Assembly (NCBI GenBank): GCA_023014485.1
Contig: JAJOZX010003314.1
Coordinates: 68,501 to 132,500, forward strand
Length of the DNA: 64,000 nt
Direction: 5' to 3'
Origin: Bathynomus jamesi
Taxonomy: Eukaryota; Arthropoda; Malacostraca; Isopoda; Cirolanidae
Of the stretch, positions 21,793 through 32,938 are shown one piece after another. Made by a program: the position numbers and the translations under genes. The notes under the pieces are model-generated. The model saw nothing but the letters and a program-made list of their open reading frames with translations, was not told the DNA's origin and searched no databases. Each line of letters starts with the position of its first letter. The stretch's first letter is position 1.

Positions 21793-22358
21793 ATGAGGGG
21801 GAAACTATTTTAATTGGGGACTCTTTAGTGCGCCACATGGACAAAGAGTTCGTTAAACGGAATCCAACCAATAGAAGGAGGGTCTGTCTCCCAGGGGCCA
21901 GGGTTGACAGAGTTAGAGACGAAGTGGCTAGGGTTGACGTTGCTTCCCGTCACTCAATGTTGGTGACGATGGTAGGAGGCAACGACTCGTATAGGCCCGA
22001 TACGAGAGTGCCTGACCTTTTGGAGAGATATAGGGGGTTAATTAGGTCCCTGAAGGCGAGGTCAGATAGGTCTTTAGTTCCAGGTATTACCCCTAGGCAC
22101 GGTTTGGGTCTTAGAATTACGTCCAAAACAATATTTTTGAATAACAAATTAGAAGAGATTTGTGCTGAGGAAAGTGTACCCTTCGTAAAGCTGTGGTCCG
22201 AGTTCAATGATCCTAGCCTTTTTATAAAAGATGGGGTGCATTTTAATGAAATAGGTAATGCTATGCTAGGTAGGTTAATAGACGAAAACGTGCGAAAGCT
22301 GTATAGGTCGAAGCCTTCTTTAAACGTTGTGGGTCCGGGAAACGCGGGCCCGACATGA
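21777..22358 (+). CDS. CR1 ORF1, C-terminal SGNH esterase domain
   Basis: Residues 10-20 read TILIGDSLVRHM, with the nucleophile Ser in GDSL-type block I; MVGGNDSY follows as block III (GGND), and KDGVHFNEIGNAML as block V with the catalytic Asp-x-x-His. These are the hallmarks of SGNH hydrolases, and an esterase domain of this kind is established in CR1/L2 ORF1 proteins. The apparent start is TTG/ATG-less because the true N-terminus is in the other frame upstream of the C run. Its TGA stop overlaps the ORF2 ATG (ATGA at 22355-22358). Confidence 0.85.
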   Translation: MEREVNEGETILIGDSLVRHMDKEFVKRNPTNRRRVCLPGARVDRVRDEVARVDVASRHSMLVTMVGGNDSYRPDTRVPDLLERYRGLIRSLKARSDRSLVPGITPRHGLGLRITSKTIFLNNKLEEICAEESVPFVKLWSEFNDPSLFIKDGVHFNEIGNAMLGRLIDENVRKLYRSKPSLNVVGPGNAGPT

Positions 22359-25177
22359 TAAATAGTTTAAAACGCGGGCACGTGGTAAAAAATAACTTAA
22401 ACGTCTTTTATTGCAACGCGCGTAGTATTAGAAATAAATTAAAAGAATTTAAGGCGGTAATTTATTCCGGCAACTATGATATAGTTGTTATCACTGAAAC
22501 TCGGTTAAATACCGTGACTCGGGACTTGTTGGGGGAACTTGATATAGCGGGTTTTAAACTCTTTACGAATGATAGGTTACATAGATTTGGAGGCGGCGTT
22601 TTGCTGTACATTCGTAATTCCCTTAGGGATATCGAGGTTAAGTTAGATTTTCCGGCAGCAATTAATGCGATCTGTGTTGAAGTTAGGGCGCGTAGTATTA
22701 GTTTTAATTTTGTTGTTGTTTATAGACCTCCCGTTCAACCCCTCGTTATAGATACTAGATTTTACTCACTTCTTGGTAATTTTATTGACAATCGGAATAG
22801 TATAATTGTCGGAGACTTTAACTGCCCTAATGTTAAATACGAGAATTTTACTGGTAATGAGGAGGGTTTGAGATTGGTTGAGTTTATGGACGATAACTTT
22901 TTACGACAGATAGTTACCGAACCAACGCGCGGTGATAATATCTTAGATTTGGTGATGACGAACGGCGAGAATATAGTCGAAGGTTTAGAAGTAGGCGAGA
23001 GTTTAGGATGTAGCGATCATCAAATTCTTAGGTTTAATTTATTGATAGAAAACACTAAGGATAGTAACGTAATAGAAGTCCCTGATTTTCGTAGGGCTAA
23101 TTTTGATAGTTTTGCTGATAGGATGAGAGTAGTGGACTGGGATAACTTATTTATGGGTAATGACACAAATTTGCGTTGGGTGGCGTTTAAAGAAAGTTTT
23201 AAGAATATTGAAAGGGAGTTTATTCCTCGTAGGCCCAAGCGCGTTAGAAATCGTGGTAGGCCGAAGTGGTGGACTAGGGAAGTAGGCGAGTTCATAAACG
23301 AGCGTAATAGAGCGTATAGACTTAACAAGCGCAATGGCCAGGTAGCTAACTTTAATAGATATATCGAGCTTAGACGTCAGGTTAAAAGATCAGTTAGGAA
23401 TGCTAAGCGTAATGTAGAGATAGTTATAGCTGCGGATAGTAAACATAATCCAAAAATGTTTTTTGAATACGTAAATAATCGTAAGCCGGTAAAAGATAAC
23501 ATAGGCCCTCTATTGGATGTAAATGGCGCTTCGGCTTCTGACGCTCAGGCGATGGCGGGTGTTTTCAATGACTTTTTTGCGACAGTTTTTACCGTTGAAG
23601 ACGTAAATAATGTCCCCGACGTTGACGATATCGTTCCATTTAGTAGCGAGACTATTTTAGATGAAATAACTGTTTACGAGGCTGAGATTGCGCATTATAT
23701 CGATAGGCTAAAAGTTAGCAAGGCTCCAGGCCCTGACGCTTTTTATCCCAGACATTTGAAAGATTTGAAAGACGTTATCGTAGGCCCCTTAACGAAGATT
23801 TTTAATCAATCACTCGAAACGGCGATTATTCCTGAAGACTTCAAATTAGCTAACGTCACGCCTATTTTTAAAAAAGGCGACCGCGCAGTAGCTAGCAATT
23901 ATAGGCCCATTAGCTTAACGTCAATTGTCGGTAAACTTTTGGAATCCGTAGTTAGGGATCGTATTATCGATCACTTAGAAAGTAGAGATTTGATTAATAG
24001 TAGTCAGCACGGGTTTCGACGCCATAGGTCTTGTTTAACTAATTTGTTAGAATTTTATAACGAAATAGTGCGCGAATACGATAGGCATAGAGCAGCTGAC
24101 GTTATTTATTTAGATTTTAAAAAGGCGTTCGATACAGTTCCGCATAGGAGACTAATTGCGAAGGTTAAAGCGCACGGTATACGCGGTCAGGTAGCTAACT
24201 GGTTAGAAGAATGGCTTCGTGCTAGGAGGCAGAGGGTCGTAGTTAATGGTAGTGAATCGGGGTGGTTAGATGTAGGTAGTGGTGTCCCACAGGGTTCAGT
24301 GTTAGGCCCATTGTTATTCGTAATTTACATTAACGACATAGATGTAGGATTGACTAGTAACGTGTCAAAATTCGCGGACGATACTAAAATAGGCGGTAAG
24401 GTTGTTAACGAGGACGATAGAAATAGGATCCAAGACGATGTAGATAGGATTATGGAGTGGACGGATAAGTGGCTGATGCAATTTAACGTAGATAAATGTA
24501 AAGTTTTGCATATAGGTTCTCGCAACAATAATTACGCGTACACGATGGATGATAGGGAGTTAGCGAGCGTTGACGAGGAAGTAGATTTAGGCGTACGCGT
24601 AACTAAAGATTTAAAGGTTAGGAACCAGTGCCTGGAGTCTTGTGCAAAAGCTAATAGGATGTTAGGCTTCATAGCGCGTAATTTCGAATTTAAATCGAAG
24701 GATATTATATTGCTCCTTTACAAGTCCCTAGTCAGGCCTCATTTAGAATATGCCGTTCAGTTTTGGTGCCCGTACTTGCGTGAGGATATTGATAGGTTAG
24801 AAAGGATTCAGCGTCGTGCCACGAAACTTATTCCGTCATTGCGCAATAAGCCTTATGAAGATAGGATTAAAGAGTTAGACTTGTATTCACTCGCAACTAG
24901 AAGATAAAGGGGGGAGCTTATTGAAGTTTTCAAAATCGTTAATAACATCGATAACGTAAATTTTGACAAACTGTTCACTTTCGATAATAGTAATACTCGC
25001 AATAACGGATTTAAGTTGCGTGGCAGACGTTTCATTACTAATATCGCTAAAAACTTCTTTACGTTTAAAGTAATTGATAAATGGAATAATCTTCCCGCGT
25101 CAGTCGTTCATTCTATCCTCGTTAATATGTTTAAGAACCGTCTTGACAGACATTGTAAAAGTATTAACGTTGTTTAA
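22355..25177 (+). CDS. CR1 ORF2: AP-endonuclease and reverse transcriptase, one premature stop
   Basis: 850 codons are open from ATG 22355, followed by one in-frame TAA at 24905-24907; coding then continues in the same frame to 25177. Endonuclease motifs: FYCNARSIRNK, VVITETRLN, RFGGGVLLYIR, VYRPP, IVGDFNCPN, GCSDHQILRF. RT motifs: ANVTPIFKKGD, NYRPISLTSIVGKLLE, HGFRRHRSCLTN, YLDFKKAFDTVPHRRL, GVPQGSVLGPLLFVIYIND, the catalytic KFADDTKIGG, and NVDKCKVLHIG. The tail after RT has RPHLEYAVQFWCPYLREDI. The protein nicks DNA and primes reverse transcription at the target. Only the last 90 residues are cut off by the stop, so this is a young copy. Confidence 0.93.
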
Positions 25178-25756
25178 AATTAAAAAAAGAAAGTTAACAA
25201 CAGGAGCTCTGGTGGTGGTGCTCGAGGATGAGTCTGTTGACGATGAATGCCAGCTTGTGACATGCCAGCTTGTGATGCCAGCAATAAAAAAAAAATTAAA
25301 AAAAAATTAGACTAACACGAACGTAGATGTAGCTCGTATCGTATACTAACCCACTTTTTGTTTAACTATACCTACTTTTTTTTTTTTTCTCCTCTCTTGC
25401 ATGTCTGTAACTCTCTTTACTTGCATGTTTGTAGTTTGCATGGTATGACAGTGAGTTAAGACTGTGTTTGCATGGTTTGTAAGCGTTCTTATTTTACTTC
25501 TTTTCATCTTTCACCCCTCTCCTATTTTTTTCGACTATTTTTCTGACTTGTCGGCAGTGGCCGGCGGATGATGATGGTGAGACTTTTTTCCTCTTTTTCT
25601 GAGTGAATGTTAACCCACGAATGATAGGTGTTGCTCCTTACTTAACCCCTTATTCTCTTCTCTTCTCTTAACCCCCTACTCTTTCTTTTCTCTCGGGCTA
25701 GCCTTAGAGTGGATCTTAGGGTCTTTGTTAGCCTTAGCTTCTGTAGATCTGTAGAT
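25178..25756 (+). other. CR1 3' UTR
   Basis: Non-coding, with T-rich and C/T-rich stretches, ending in two TCTGTAGA octamers next to the host LTR. The short ORF 25074-25310 overlaps the ORF2 tail in another frame and is not regarded as a gene. Confidence 0.7.
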
Positions 25757-26303
25757 CTTCAAATATCTTGCTGATCAGTCTAGACATTGCTACAGCTAAA
25801 ATATTTACCTTATCTTTAAATATTTTGTAAAATAAATCAGCCTATTGAGCATAAAAAAACAAAAACAGATCAGCATTAAATAATAATGATGTCATCAAAA
25901 ATTTCAATATATAAACTCGTAAAATTTCTCCAGTGTTCATTCTGATTGTCTGATCTAACTTAGAGGCTAAGCATTACCTGTAACATTTTAGCAGTAAACT
26001 ACAGTAAGAGAATATCTTTGTCTTCTCCTTCGAGCCCTGCTCTCTTAAGAGAACTTAGTCTTAAATAGAGAAAAATAATTTTCCGATACGTTAAAAGAAG
26101 AATCGGGGAAGTTCAGAGAATTTAGTAAGCTCCACAGAATCCTTCGAACCACTATAAGAATAAATCGGAGAGTAGTATAAGAGAAACTTCTGCGATTCCC
26201 TATTCGGTACCAGATACTCCAGAGTAACAAATCCGTTGCTGCCACCTAACCAGAACCACCGTCAACTTCGAACCTCCCAAGGCCATAGACGGAGGGGTTA
26301 ACA

Positions 26304-27030
26304 TATATATATATATATATACTGTGTGTATATATATATATATAATATATAGATATATATATATATTGTATAGGGGTAACACGTAAACACTTTGACTTTA
26401 GAAAAGGGTACGTGATGAAGCAAAATTTTCAGTAAACATTTTGGGAATAAAGAAGAGATGTTCATTAAGGAAGAGTGCAGCTTATGAAGAGAAAAGATGG
26501 CTTGTTATGCAGCGTTACAAGAACACTGCAAATTTCAACAGTATTAAAGTATAACAGCGTCGTTATTCTGATTTAAAAAATCTTTCATATAAACAATTTA
26601 ATAAAAAATCTTGAAATGTAATGCCAATAATTTCAGTAGCGAAGACTTTCAAAGTCAATAAATTTACGAATGGTGTTCTATACCTAAGTTATGTAAAACT
26701 ATTTAAAGAATTAATTGAGAGAAATTAAGTAATGAATATTTACAGTGCAATTTTTCTTCAATTGGACATTCAGAAGCCTTTTCTCCGAACGTCTTCTCTT
26801 TCCTTCTTTATGAGCCGCAAGACTCCTTAATACGGACTTCATTCTGCTTTTCTTTAACTATTTTATTAAGCTGAAGAGGGCACTTTTACCATTTTACGTG
26901 CACATTTTAATTATGATATATGACATTTTATCATTTAAATCATTACACAACTGGATTCTTCTCTCTTTCTGTCTCCCTCCCTTTTTCTGATCTATCTATC
27001 TATCTCTCTATTTATCTATCTATCTATCTA

Positions 27031-27113
<83 letters not shown>

Positions 27114-27126
27114 GTATATATATATA
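26304..27126. repeat. Microsatellites and unannotated sequence
   Basis: It holds (AT)n at 26302-26376, then about 590 bp in which I see no feature (26385-26970), then (TATC)n/(TC)n at about 26988-27110. Poly-Ser/Leu ORFs over the TC tract are compositional. Confidence 0.7.
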
Positions 27127-27802
27127 CACCGGGTGTCTCAAAAGTCACTATCTATTTCGGTGACATGAGATGTTTTTTTAAAAAATGCTATGCTGGCATA
27201 AAGATATGTACTTCTGGTGCAAATTTGTGTATTTAAAAAAAGTTAATTGGTTTATTTCGAATTTTGTGTAATTTATAAATTTTCCATTTCAGACCCATAT
27301 CACTGATGATGAACGTGGAAGAACGAGTGTTTGTGGTAACATGCAAGATAAAAGGCATGAAATGCGAGAAAATTAGAGACAATTTTGAGAGGAAGTTTCA
27401 TAAGAAAGATCCAACAGACAAGGCTATTCGTGAGTTATTAACGAAATTTCAGAGAACCGGATCTGTGCATGATGACAGCAGAAATGGACGCCCAAGAAAA
27501 TCTGGCGAAAGAATCGAATTGGTTCGAGAAGCATTTGAAGAGGATCCGCAATGATCGACTCGTAGGGCATCTAACATGTTAGAAATTCCACGCGCATCAA
27601 TCCACAGAATTCTACGATGTGATTTGAAAAAAAAGGCATATCACATTCAGGTTTTTCAGGTCGCCATGTGGAGACAGATAAATAAATAGCACTAATTCTT
27701 TGTGGCACTTACTTTGAAATAAATATATTTTTCATGTCTTAAACCAGTTTTTCGTAATTCCCATTATTTTTCAAAATAGATAGTGACTTTTGAGACACCC
27801 TG
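27127..27802 (+). mobile_element. Internally deleted Tc1/mariner element, 676 bp
   Basis: The left end reads CACCGGGTGTCTCAAAAGTC after TA; the right end is the complement of CAGGGTGTCTCAAAAGTC before TA. The terminal inverted repeat is about 28 bp. A transposase N-terminal part remains, joined to the last few codons; the catalytic domain is deleted. Confidence 0.88.
27306..27660 (+). pseudogene. Mariner transposase, DNA-binding domain only
   Basis: 82 codons (27306-27554) carry the paired helix-turn-helix of mariner-like transposases (ERVFVVTCKIKGMKCEKI ... AIRELLTKFQRTGSVHDD) with the GRPRKS linker. A TGA at 27552-27554 interrupts, after which RRASNMLEIPRASIHRILR (second helix-turn-helix) continues. 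The catalytic core is missing. It can at most bind DNA. Confidence 0.8.
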
Positions 27803-28594
27803 TATATATATAGTGTAAATAGGTACAGAGATACAGAAATATAGATAAAGATTTCTTCCCTATATGAGCGTACTGCTACTGATATATTTTATGTTCTCTT
27901 ATAAAAAAGGTTTGAAAATAAGTTTTCAAATTGTCAAAACAATGTTTGAAATGATAAGAAAGTTTTATTTCACGAAAACTGCTAACTAAATGTTTGTATT
28001 ATTCTTATAGGAACTCTGTACGGGCTATTTTCTTATATTTTGCACTATGTTCTTTCATACTTCTCTAAAAACGTTATAATCACATATATAACGAATGTAT
28101 TTCTTTATGTAGTATTGTGACCTTTTAAGCATACATTCTAGAACCTATTTGGTTACTTTAACTGAAGTTTGTGTCCATTAAGTAGTTACAAATTACTGCA
28201 TCACTACTCCACGAAAAACACAGTAAAGATTTTCCAAACTATGAAAGTAACGCAGTAATTTTAATAATTTAATGGGTCGAAGCTTATTTCACACAAATTC
28301 AGGTTAAAATAACTGTAGTTTTTAGGAAAGAAATGTGCATGATAATAATCCTTCAGTTACTTCATCAAAAACCTCGTAGATGCGAATAACTTTTCTCCTC
28401 ACCGCGAAAAGGGAAAGAAAGATTGGGAAGCAGAAGGTGAAGGAAAGATATCGAGTTGGCAAAGGACAGCTAAAGGCAGTGACTGAACGGCAAGAAAGAA
28501 ACTTTGAAGGAAAAAAGAATAGGAGTGTAATAGATAGATAGATAGAAAGTTAGATAGATAGGGAGAAAAAGAAAGAGAAAGAAAGAGACATACC

Positions 28595-28629
<35 letters not shown>

Positions 28630-29095
28630 ATCATTCTTATTATTAAATTTTTAGCATAAAAGAAACTAAAATTAAGGTGTAAATTTAAATTTCAAACAGC
28701 GTACAAATAAACTCACTATAAGATTCGAGCTTTTTATTTTGGAATGCCCTCTTCAGAGCTAACAACAACAGAAATCCTTTCAAGTTATAATTTTTCTATG
28801 TTTGCGGTCACCGTTCACGACTGCTATCAAATGCCTTTTTTTCCTAACTGCTGTTAAAACTGAATTATTTTCGTTTCATACTGATAGTTTATTGTTAGGA
28901 TGCGCTTCACTTTGCATTTTTCAATAATGAAGTTCTTTTAGCACCCTCCTCCTCACTATTCTCTCTCAAGGACAAAAATAGAAAGAAGGAGAGTAGAACA
29001 AACAACAGAGAGGTAGAAAAACAAAGTAGATAGATAGAGAGCTAGATAGATAGATAGAATGATAGACAGATAGAAAGATGGGTAGGTAGATAAAT

Positions 29096-29133
<38 letters not shown>

Positions 29134-29520
29134 TATGTTATGAGGCACACAGAGCGAAGGAAGGAAGCGGATGCAATAAATTATAAAAGAGAACAAAGGA
29201 GATTGAAATAAAAATTAAATTGAATGTTCGCTAAATATAAAAAGGGGTAAAGTTAGTTTTATTTGTATGTACGTCTTAGAGCACAAATAAATATATCATA
29301 GGAATGACTGAGAGCGCATTAGGAGGATTGCCAAAACCGCTTGGATTAGCATTCGATAAGGGCCCTGACCGTCCATTTAAACTGAAAAATCCACTTTTAA
29401 AATTCGAGGCTTTTAAGCTAGTCAAAGCGAAGGGTAACACAAATCAAGGTTTGCTATGGTTCCATCGTTTGGAGCAATATATATATATATATATATATAT
29501 TTCTGCCAGTTGAGGTTTGA
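27803..29520. other. Intergenic with microsatellites, no gene seen
   Basis: (TAGA)n at 28528-28562 and about 29026-29060, (ATT)n at about 28598-28626, (GA)n at 29100-29127 and (AT)n at 29478-29500 are visible. The rest shows no recognisable protein similarity. A 69-codon ORF at 29304-29513 ends in the (AT)n tract and is unsupported. Confidence 0.6.
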
Positions 29521-29529
29521 GTTTTGGTT

Positions 29530-29910
29530 TTTGGCTAAAAATATAATAGTTACCCCTTTTTCTTTGATGTATTCAATCTGACGTGAAGGCAGCGAGTCTT
29601 TTGCTTATATTGAGGTTCTAAATGTAGCTGGGCTAGGCTGCTTTAAACCCTAGATCCTGTCTCAAAGCTGGATCCTATCTGCTTTGCAGATAGCTGGTGA
29701 GGGAAGCTATATTTTTTGGACCTCTCTGCGAGTGACCCGTTGCCCACGTCGGGCTAGCATCATGAAAATGAAAAACTATAGTATTTGTCAGTTACCATTA
29801 CTTATTCGGACTATAGTGGATTTAATTTTCATAGAAGAGTTCCTTGTTCCATGCACGGTCTGAGTGTATCATTAAAAACCTCAGGGAACCATTCTGAGTT
29901 CATTCCCATA
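29530..29910 (+). repeat. Unclassified interspersed repeat (family R), copy 1
   Basis: About 380 bp running from a TTGATGTATTCAATCTGACG-type end through GCTTTGCAGATAGCTGGTGA to TCCATGCACGGTCTG. It is shared with copies at 34672-35104 (-), 35109-35411 (-), 35412-35712 (+) and a fragment at 45452-45523 (-). No terminal repeats or known domain identify the class. One frame of about 58 codons stays open across all four long copies. Confidence 0.75.
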
Positions 29911-30014
29911 TATATATATATATATCAAAGCTATTGACTTCTCCTTAGGGAACCGGAGCTTACAGATGAAAAGAAGGATCAACACAACGGCAAACATTTT
30001 CATTTATTTGTACA

Positions 30015-30052
30015 TCAGACGTTTCGACAAATCTTTTGTCATCATCAGTGAG
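30015..30052 (-). ncRNA. Hammerhead-ribozyme-like motif (pair A, left arm)
   Basis: On the minus strand the order is CTGATGA, a 6-bp stem (GACAAA/TTTGTC) with AGA loop, GAAA, then CGTC. The three bases before CTGATGA (TCA) pair with the three after GTC (TGA) as stem I. Stem III is reduced to AC/GT. Minimal hammerheads of this form are known in Penelope-like elements. Self-cleavage is inferred. Confidence 0.6.
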
Positions 30053-30357
30053 TTAAGTCTTAAAACCTTAAAACAAAATTGAAAAGTGAAAGTTACATCA
30101 ATACAATATTAAGACCATTAAAATTAAAACCTTAAAGCAAAATGAAAATTGCATCAATACAAAATTAAAAACATTTAAATTTCATCACTATAAAAACTAA
30201 AATTAAATTAAATTTCATCACTATAAAAACTAAAATTAAATTACCTCAATAGGTAAATACACAATGTTTACATCCACCTCCATACTTGGCAAAGTCTAAG
30301 AGAACACTAGGTGGTCAGAAGATTAGAAAGGTTATATCTGTGAAACACGGTTGGTTG

Positions 30358-30924
30358 TCAAAAGAGTCGTAATTTGTAGGATGAGCTATTATTATTAAGG
30401 GAGGGTTTGTTTCTATAGATGTACAAAGATTCTAAAATTCGGAGTTCTGTAAGGTTATTGGATCTAGTTAAAATTTCAAACTGAGTTTTGTGAAGGGGAT
30501 GGTCGTTTTCATCACTGTGGTTTCTAATTGCGGATTGTGGAGGGCTACTGAGGGGACGGTTGGTACGGACTGACAAGCCCAAATGTTGAGAAAGGCGCAC
30601 CTCCAGTTGGAGTTGAGTGCTGCCAATATACGCAGCCTTACAGCTGTCGCACGTGTATTTGTAAACAACATTGGGGCATACAGTTTTGGGGAATTCATCT
30701 TTGAACTTTAAAAAATTTGATAATTTAAGTGGGTTGACGAAGGCGAATCTAAAATTTATTTGGGGATAACTAGACTTGAGTAGTTTGGACAATTCACCTC
30801 GAATACGCAATGATAAATAACCATAAAAAGGTAATTTAATATATCTGGTTTCTTTTTGTACTGTAGTTACGGGGAGTTTAGTATCAAAAGTGTTATTTAA
30901 AAATTTCTTTAATTCGATAACCAA
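30358..30924 (-). pseudogene. Penelope ORF C-terminus with GIY-YIG endonuclease (left arm)
   Basis: The 188-codon frame contains VVYKYTCDSCKAAYIGSTQL, the GIY-YIG nuclease entry with the CxxC spacer typical of Penelope-like elements, followed by the conserved LEVRLSQH Arg/His region and a downstream Glu (LRILESLYI). This endonuclease would nick DNA for target-primed reverse transcription. The RT domain is absent because the copy is 5'-truncated at the palindrome centre. The same coding sequence is in the opposite arm. Confidence 0.85.
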
Positions 30925-31026
30925 TTAAAGAAATTTTTAAATAACACTTTTGATACTAAACTCCCCGTAACTACAGTACAAAAAGAAACCAGATATATTA
31001 AATTACCTTTTTATGGTTATTTATCA

Positions 31027-31479
31027 TTGCGTATTCGAGGTGAATTGTCCAAACTACTCAAGTCTAGTTATCCCCAAATAAATTTTAGATTCGCCTTCGT
31101 CAACCCACTTAAATTATCAAATTTTTTAAAGTTCAAAGATGAATTCCCCAAAACTGTATGCCCCAATGTTGTTTACAAATACACGTGCGACAGCTGTAAG
31201 GCTGCGTATATTGGCAGCACTCAACTCCAACTGGAGGTGCGCCTTTCTCAACATTTGGGCTTGTCAGTCCGTACCAACCGTCCCCTCAGTAGCCCTCCAC
31301 AATCCGCAATTAGAAACCACAGTGATGAAAACGACCATCCCCTTCACAAAACTCAGTTTGAAATTTTAACTAGATCCAATAACCTTACAGAACTCCGAAT
31401 TTTAGAATCTTTGTACATCTATAGAAACAAACCCTCCCTTAATAATAATAGCTCATCCTACAAATTACGACTCTTTTGA
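31027..31479 (+). pseudogene. Penelope GIY-YIG endonuclease (right arm)
   Basis: 150 codons, identical in sequence to the last 150 residues of the left-arm ORF, with the same YKYTCDSCKAAYIGST motif. Like its partner it has no RT domain. The frame is open to the natural stop, so decay since duplication is minimal. Confidence 0.85.
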
Positions 31480-31783
31480 CAACCAACCGTGTTTCACAGA
31501 TATAACCTTTCTAATCCTCTGACCACCTAGTGTTCTCTTAGACTTTGCCAAGTATGGAGGTGGATGTAAACATTGTGTATTTACCTATTGAGGTAATTTA
31601 ATTTTAGTTTTTATAGTGATGAAATTTAATTTAATTTTAGTTTTTATAGTGATGAAATTTAAATGTTTTTAATTTTGTATTGATGCAATTTTCATTTTGC
31701 TTTAAGGTTTTAATTTTAATGGTCTTAATATTGTATTGATGTAACTTTCACTTTTCAATTTTGTTTTAAGGTTTTAAGACTTA

Positions 31784-31823
31784 ACTCACTGATGATGACA
31801 AAAGATTTGTCGAAACGTCTGAT
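31784..31823 (+). ncRNA. Hammerhead-ribozyme-like motif (pair A, right arm)
   Basis: CTGATGA at 31789-31795, stem II GACAAA/TTTGTC, GAAACGTC at 31812-31819. Stem I pairs TCA with TGA. Same sequence as the left-arm copy. Confidence 0.6.
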
Positions 31824-31865
31824 GTACAAATAAATGAAAATGTTTGCCGTTGTGTTGATCCTTCT

Positions 31866-31923
<58 letters not shown>

Positions 31924-32009
31924 AAGCTATTGACTTCTCCTTAGGGAACCGGAGCTTACAGATGAAAAGAAGGATCAACACAACGGCAAACATTTTCATT
32001 TATTTGTAC

Positions 32010-32048
32010 ATCAGACGTTTCGACAAATCTTTTGTCATCATCAGTGAG
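32010..32048 (-). ncRNA. Hammerhead-like motif (pair B, minus copy)
   Basis: Minus strand: CTGATGA, GACAAA/TTTGTC stem, GAAACGTC. Identical to the pair A motif. Confidence 0.58.
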
Positions 32049-32353
32049 TTAAGTCTTAAAACCTTAAAACAAAATTGAAAAGTGAAAGTTACATCAATAC
32101 AATATTAAAACCATAAAATTAAAACCTTAAAGCAAAATGAAAATTGCATCAATACAAAATTAAAATCATTTAAATTTCATCACTATAAAAACTAAAATTA
32201 AATTAAATTTCATCACTATAAAAACTAAAATTAAATTACCTCAATAGGTAAATACACAATGTTTACATCCACCTCCATACTTGGCAAAGTCTAAGGGAAC
32301 ACTGGATGGTCAGAGGATTAGAAAGGGTATGTCTGTGAAAAACGGTTGGTTAG

Positions 32354-32572
32354 TCAAAAGAGTCGTAATTTGTAGGATGAGCTATTATTATTAAGGGAGG
32401 GTTTGTTTCTATAGATGTACAAAGATTCTAAAATTCGGAGTTCTGTAAGGTTATTGGATCTAGTTAAAATTTCAAACTGAGTTTTGTGAAGGGGATGGTC
32501 GTTTTCATTACTGTGGTTTCTAATTGCGGATTGTGGAGGGCTACTGAGGGGACGGTTGGTACGGTTGTACAT
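32354..32572 (-). pseudogene. Penelope endonuclease ORF, last 72 codons
   Basis: Same C-terminal sequence as pair A (TNRPLSSPPQSAIRNH ... LRILESLYIYRN). The GIY-YIG motif itself is lost. It serves only to mark the copy. Confidence 0.8.
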
Positions 32573-32938
32573 CTATAGAAACAAACCCTCCCTTAATAAT
32601 AATAGCTCATCCTACAAATTACGACTCTTTTGACTAACCAACCGTTTTTCACAGACATCCCCTTTCTAATCCTCTGACCATCCAGTGTTCCCTTAGACTT
32701 TGCCAAGTATGGAGGTGGATGTAAACATTGTGTATTTACCTATTGAGGTAATTTAATTTTAGTTTTTATAATGATGAAATTTAATTTAATTTTAGTTTTT
32801 ATAGTGATGAAATTTAAATGATTTTAATTTTGTATTGATGCAATTTTCATTTTGCTTTAAGGTTTTAATTTTAATGGTTTTAATATTGTATTGATGTAAC
32901 TTTCACTTTTCAATTTTGTTTTAAGGTTTTAAGACTTA

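Larger units (their letters stand above)
21063..25756 (+). mobile_element. CR1-like non-LTR retrotransposon, nearly full length
   Basis: It carries two ORFs (ORF1 with zinc-knuckle-like and esterase parts, ORF2 with endonuclease and RT), a 5' region with a repeated GTCAGCCAGACTCTGT motif (about 21060-21098) and a 3' end of two TCTGTAGA repeats followed by host LTR sequence. Short 3' tandem octamers are typical of CR1. The insertion point is exact because the LTR sequence ...GGCTTCATC|TTCAAATATC... is known from the 5' LTR; at most 3 bp (ATC) are duplicated. Confidence 0.93.
12443..26303 (+). mobile_element. Ty3/gypsy LTR retrotransposon, decayed, with nested insertions
   Basis: A 5' LTR (12443-13358), primer-binding site, gag, protease, RT-RNase H, integrase with GPY/F-type tail, a membrane-anchor remnant and a 3' LTR (20607-26303, split) occur in order on the plus strand. 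The domain order places it in Ty3/gypsy (Metaviridae-type). Insertions are a hAT element in integrase (18851-19372) and a CR1 LINE in the 3' LTR (21063-25756). Both outer ends (TG ... CA) abut (AT)n, so the target duplication cannot be read. Confidence 0.9.
20607..26303 (+). repeat. 3' LTR of gypsy element, 5'-truncated and split by CR1
   Basis: LTR sequence is present at 20607-21062 and continues at about 25757-26303. The first approximately 45 bp of the LTR and the polypurine tract are missing: the sequence jumps from CATCTAGTT directly to TTATATTCCTATAATTTT. The 3' end (GAGGGGTTAACA) is intact. Between the two parts lies the CR1 element. Confidence 0.85.
29926..31873. mobile_element. Penelope-like element, head-to-head inverted pair A
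   Basis: Two 5'-truncated copies of one Penelope-like element lie in opposite orientation, with arms of about 950 bp (about 29964-30914 and 30923-31873) joined by 8 bp. Each arm carries the C-terminal GIY-YIG endonuclease part of the ORF, a 3' UTR and a hammerhead-like motif. The arms look almost identical (one mismatch noticed near 30322/31515). The left arm extends about 40 bp further at its 3' end. (AT)n lies at both outer ends. Confidence 0.88.

Noticed and set aside
26920..27168. Ser/Leu-rich 82-codon ORF
   Set aside because: It is a translation of (TATC)n/(TC)n.
29304..29513. 69-codon ORF as a gene
   Set aside because: No recognisable domain; its end is encoded by (AT)n.
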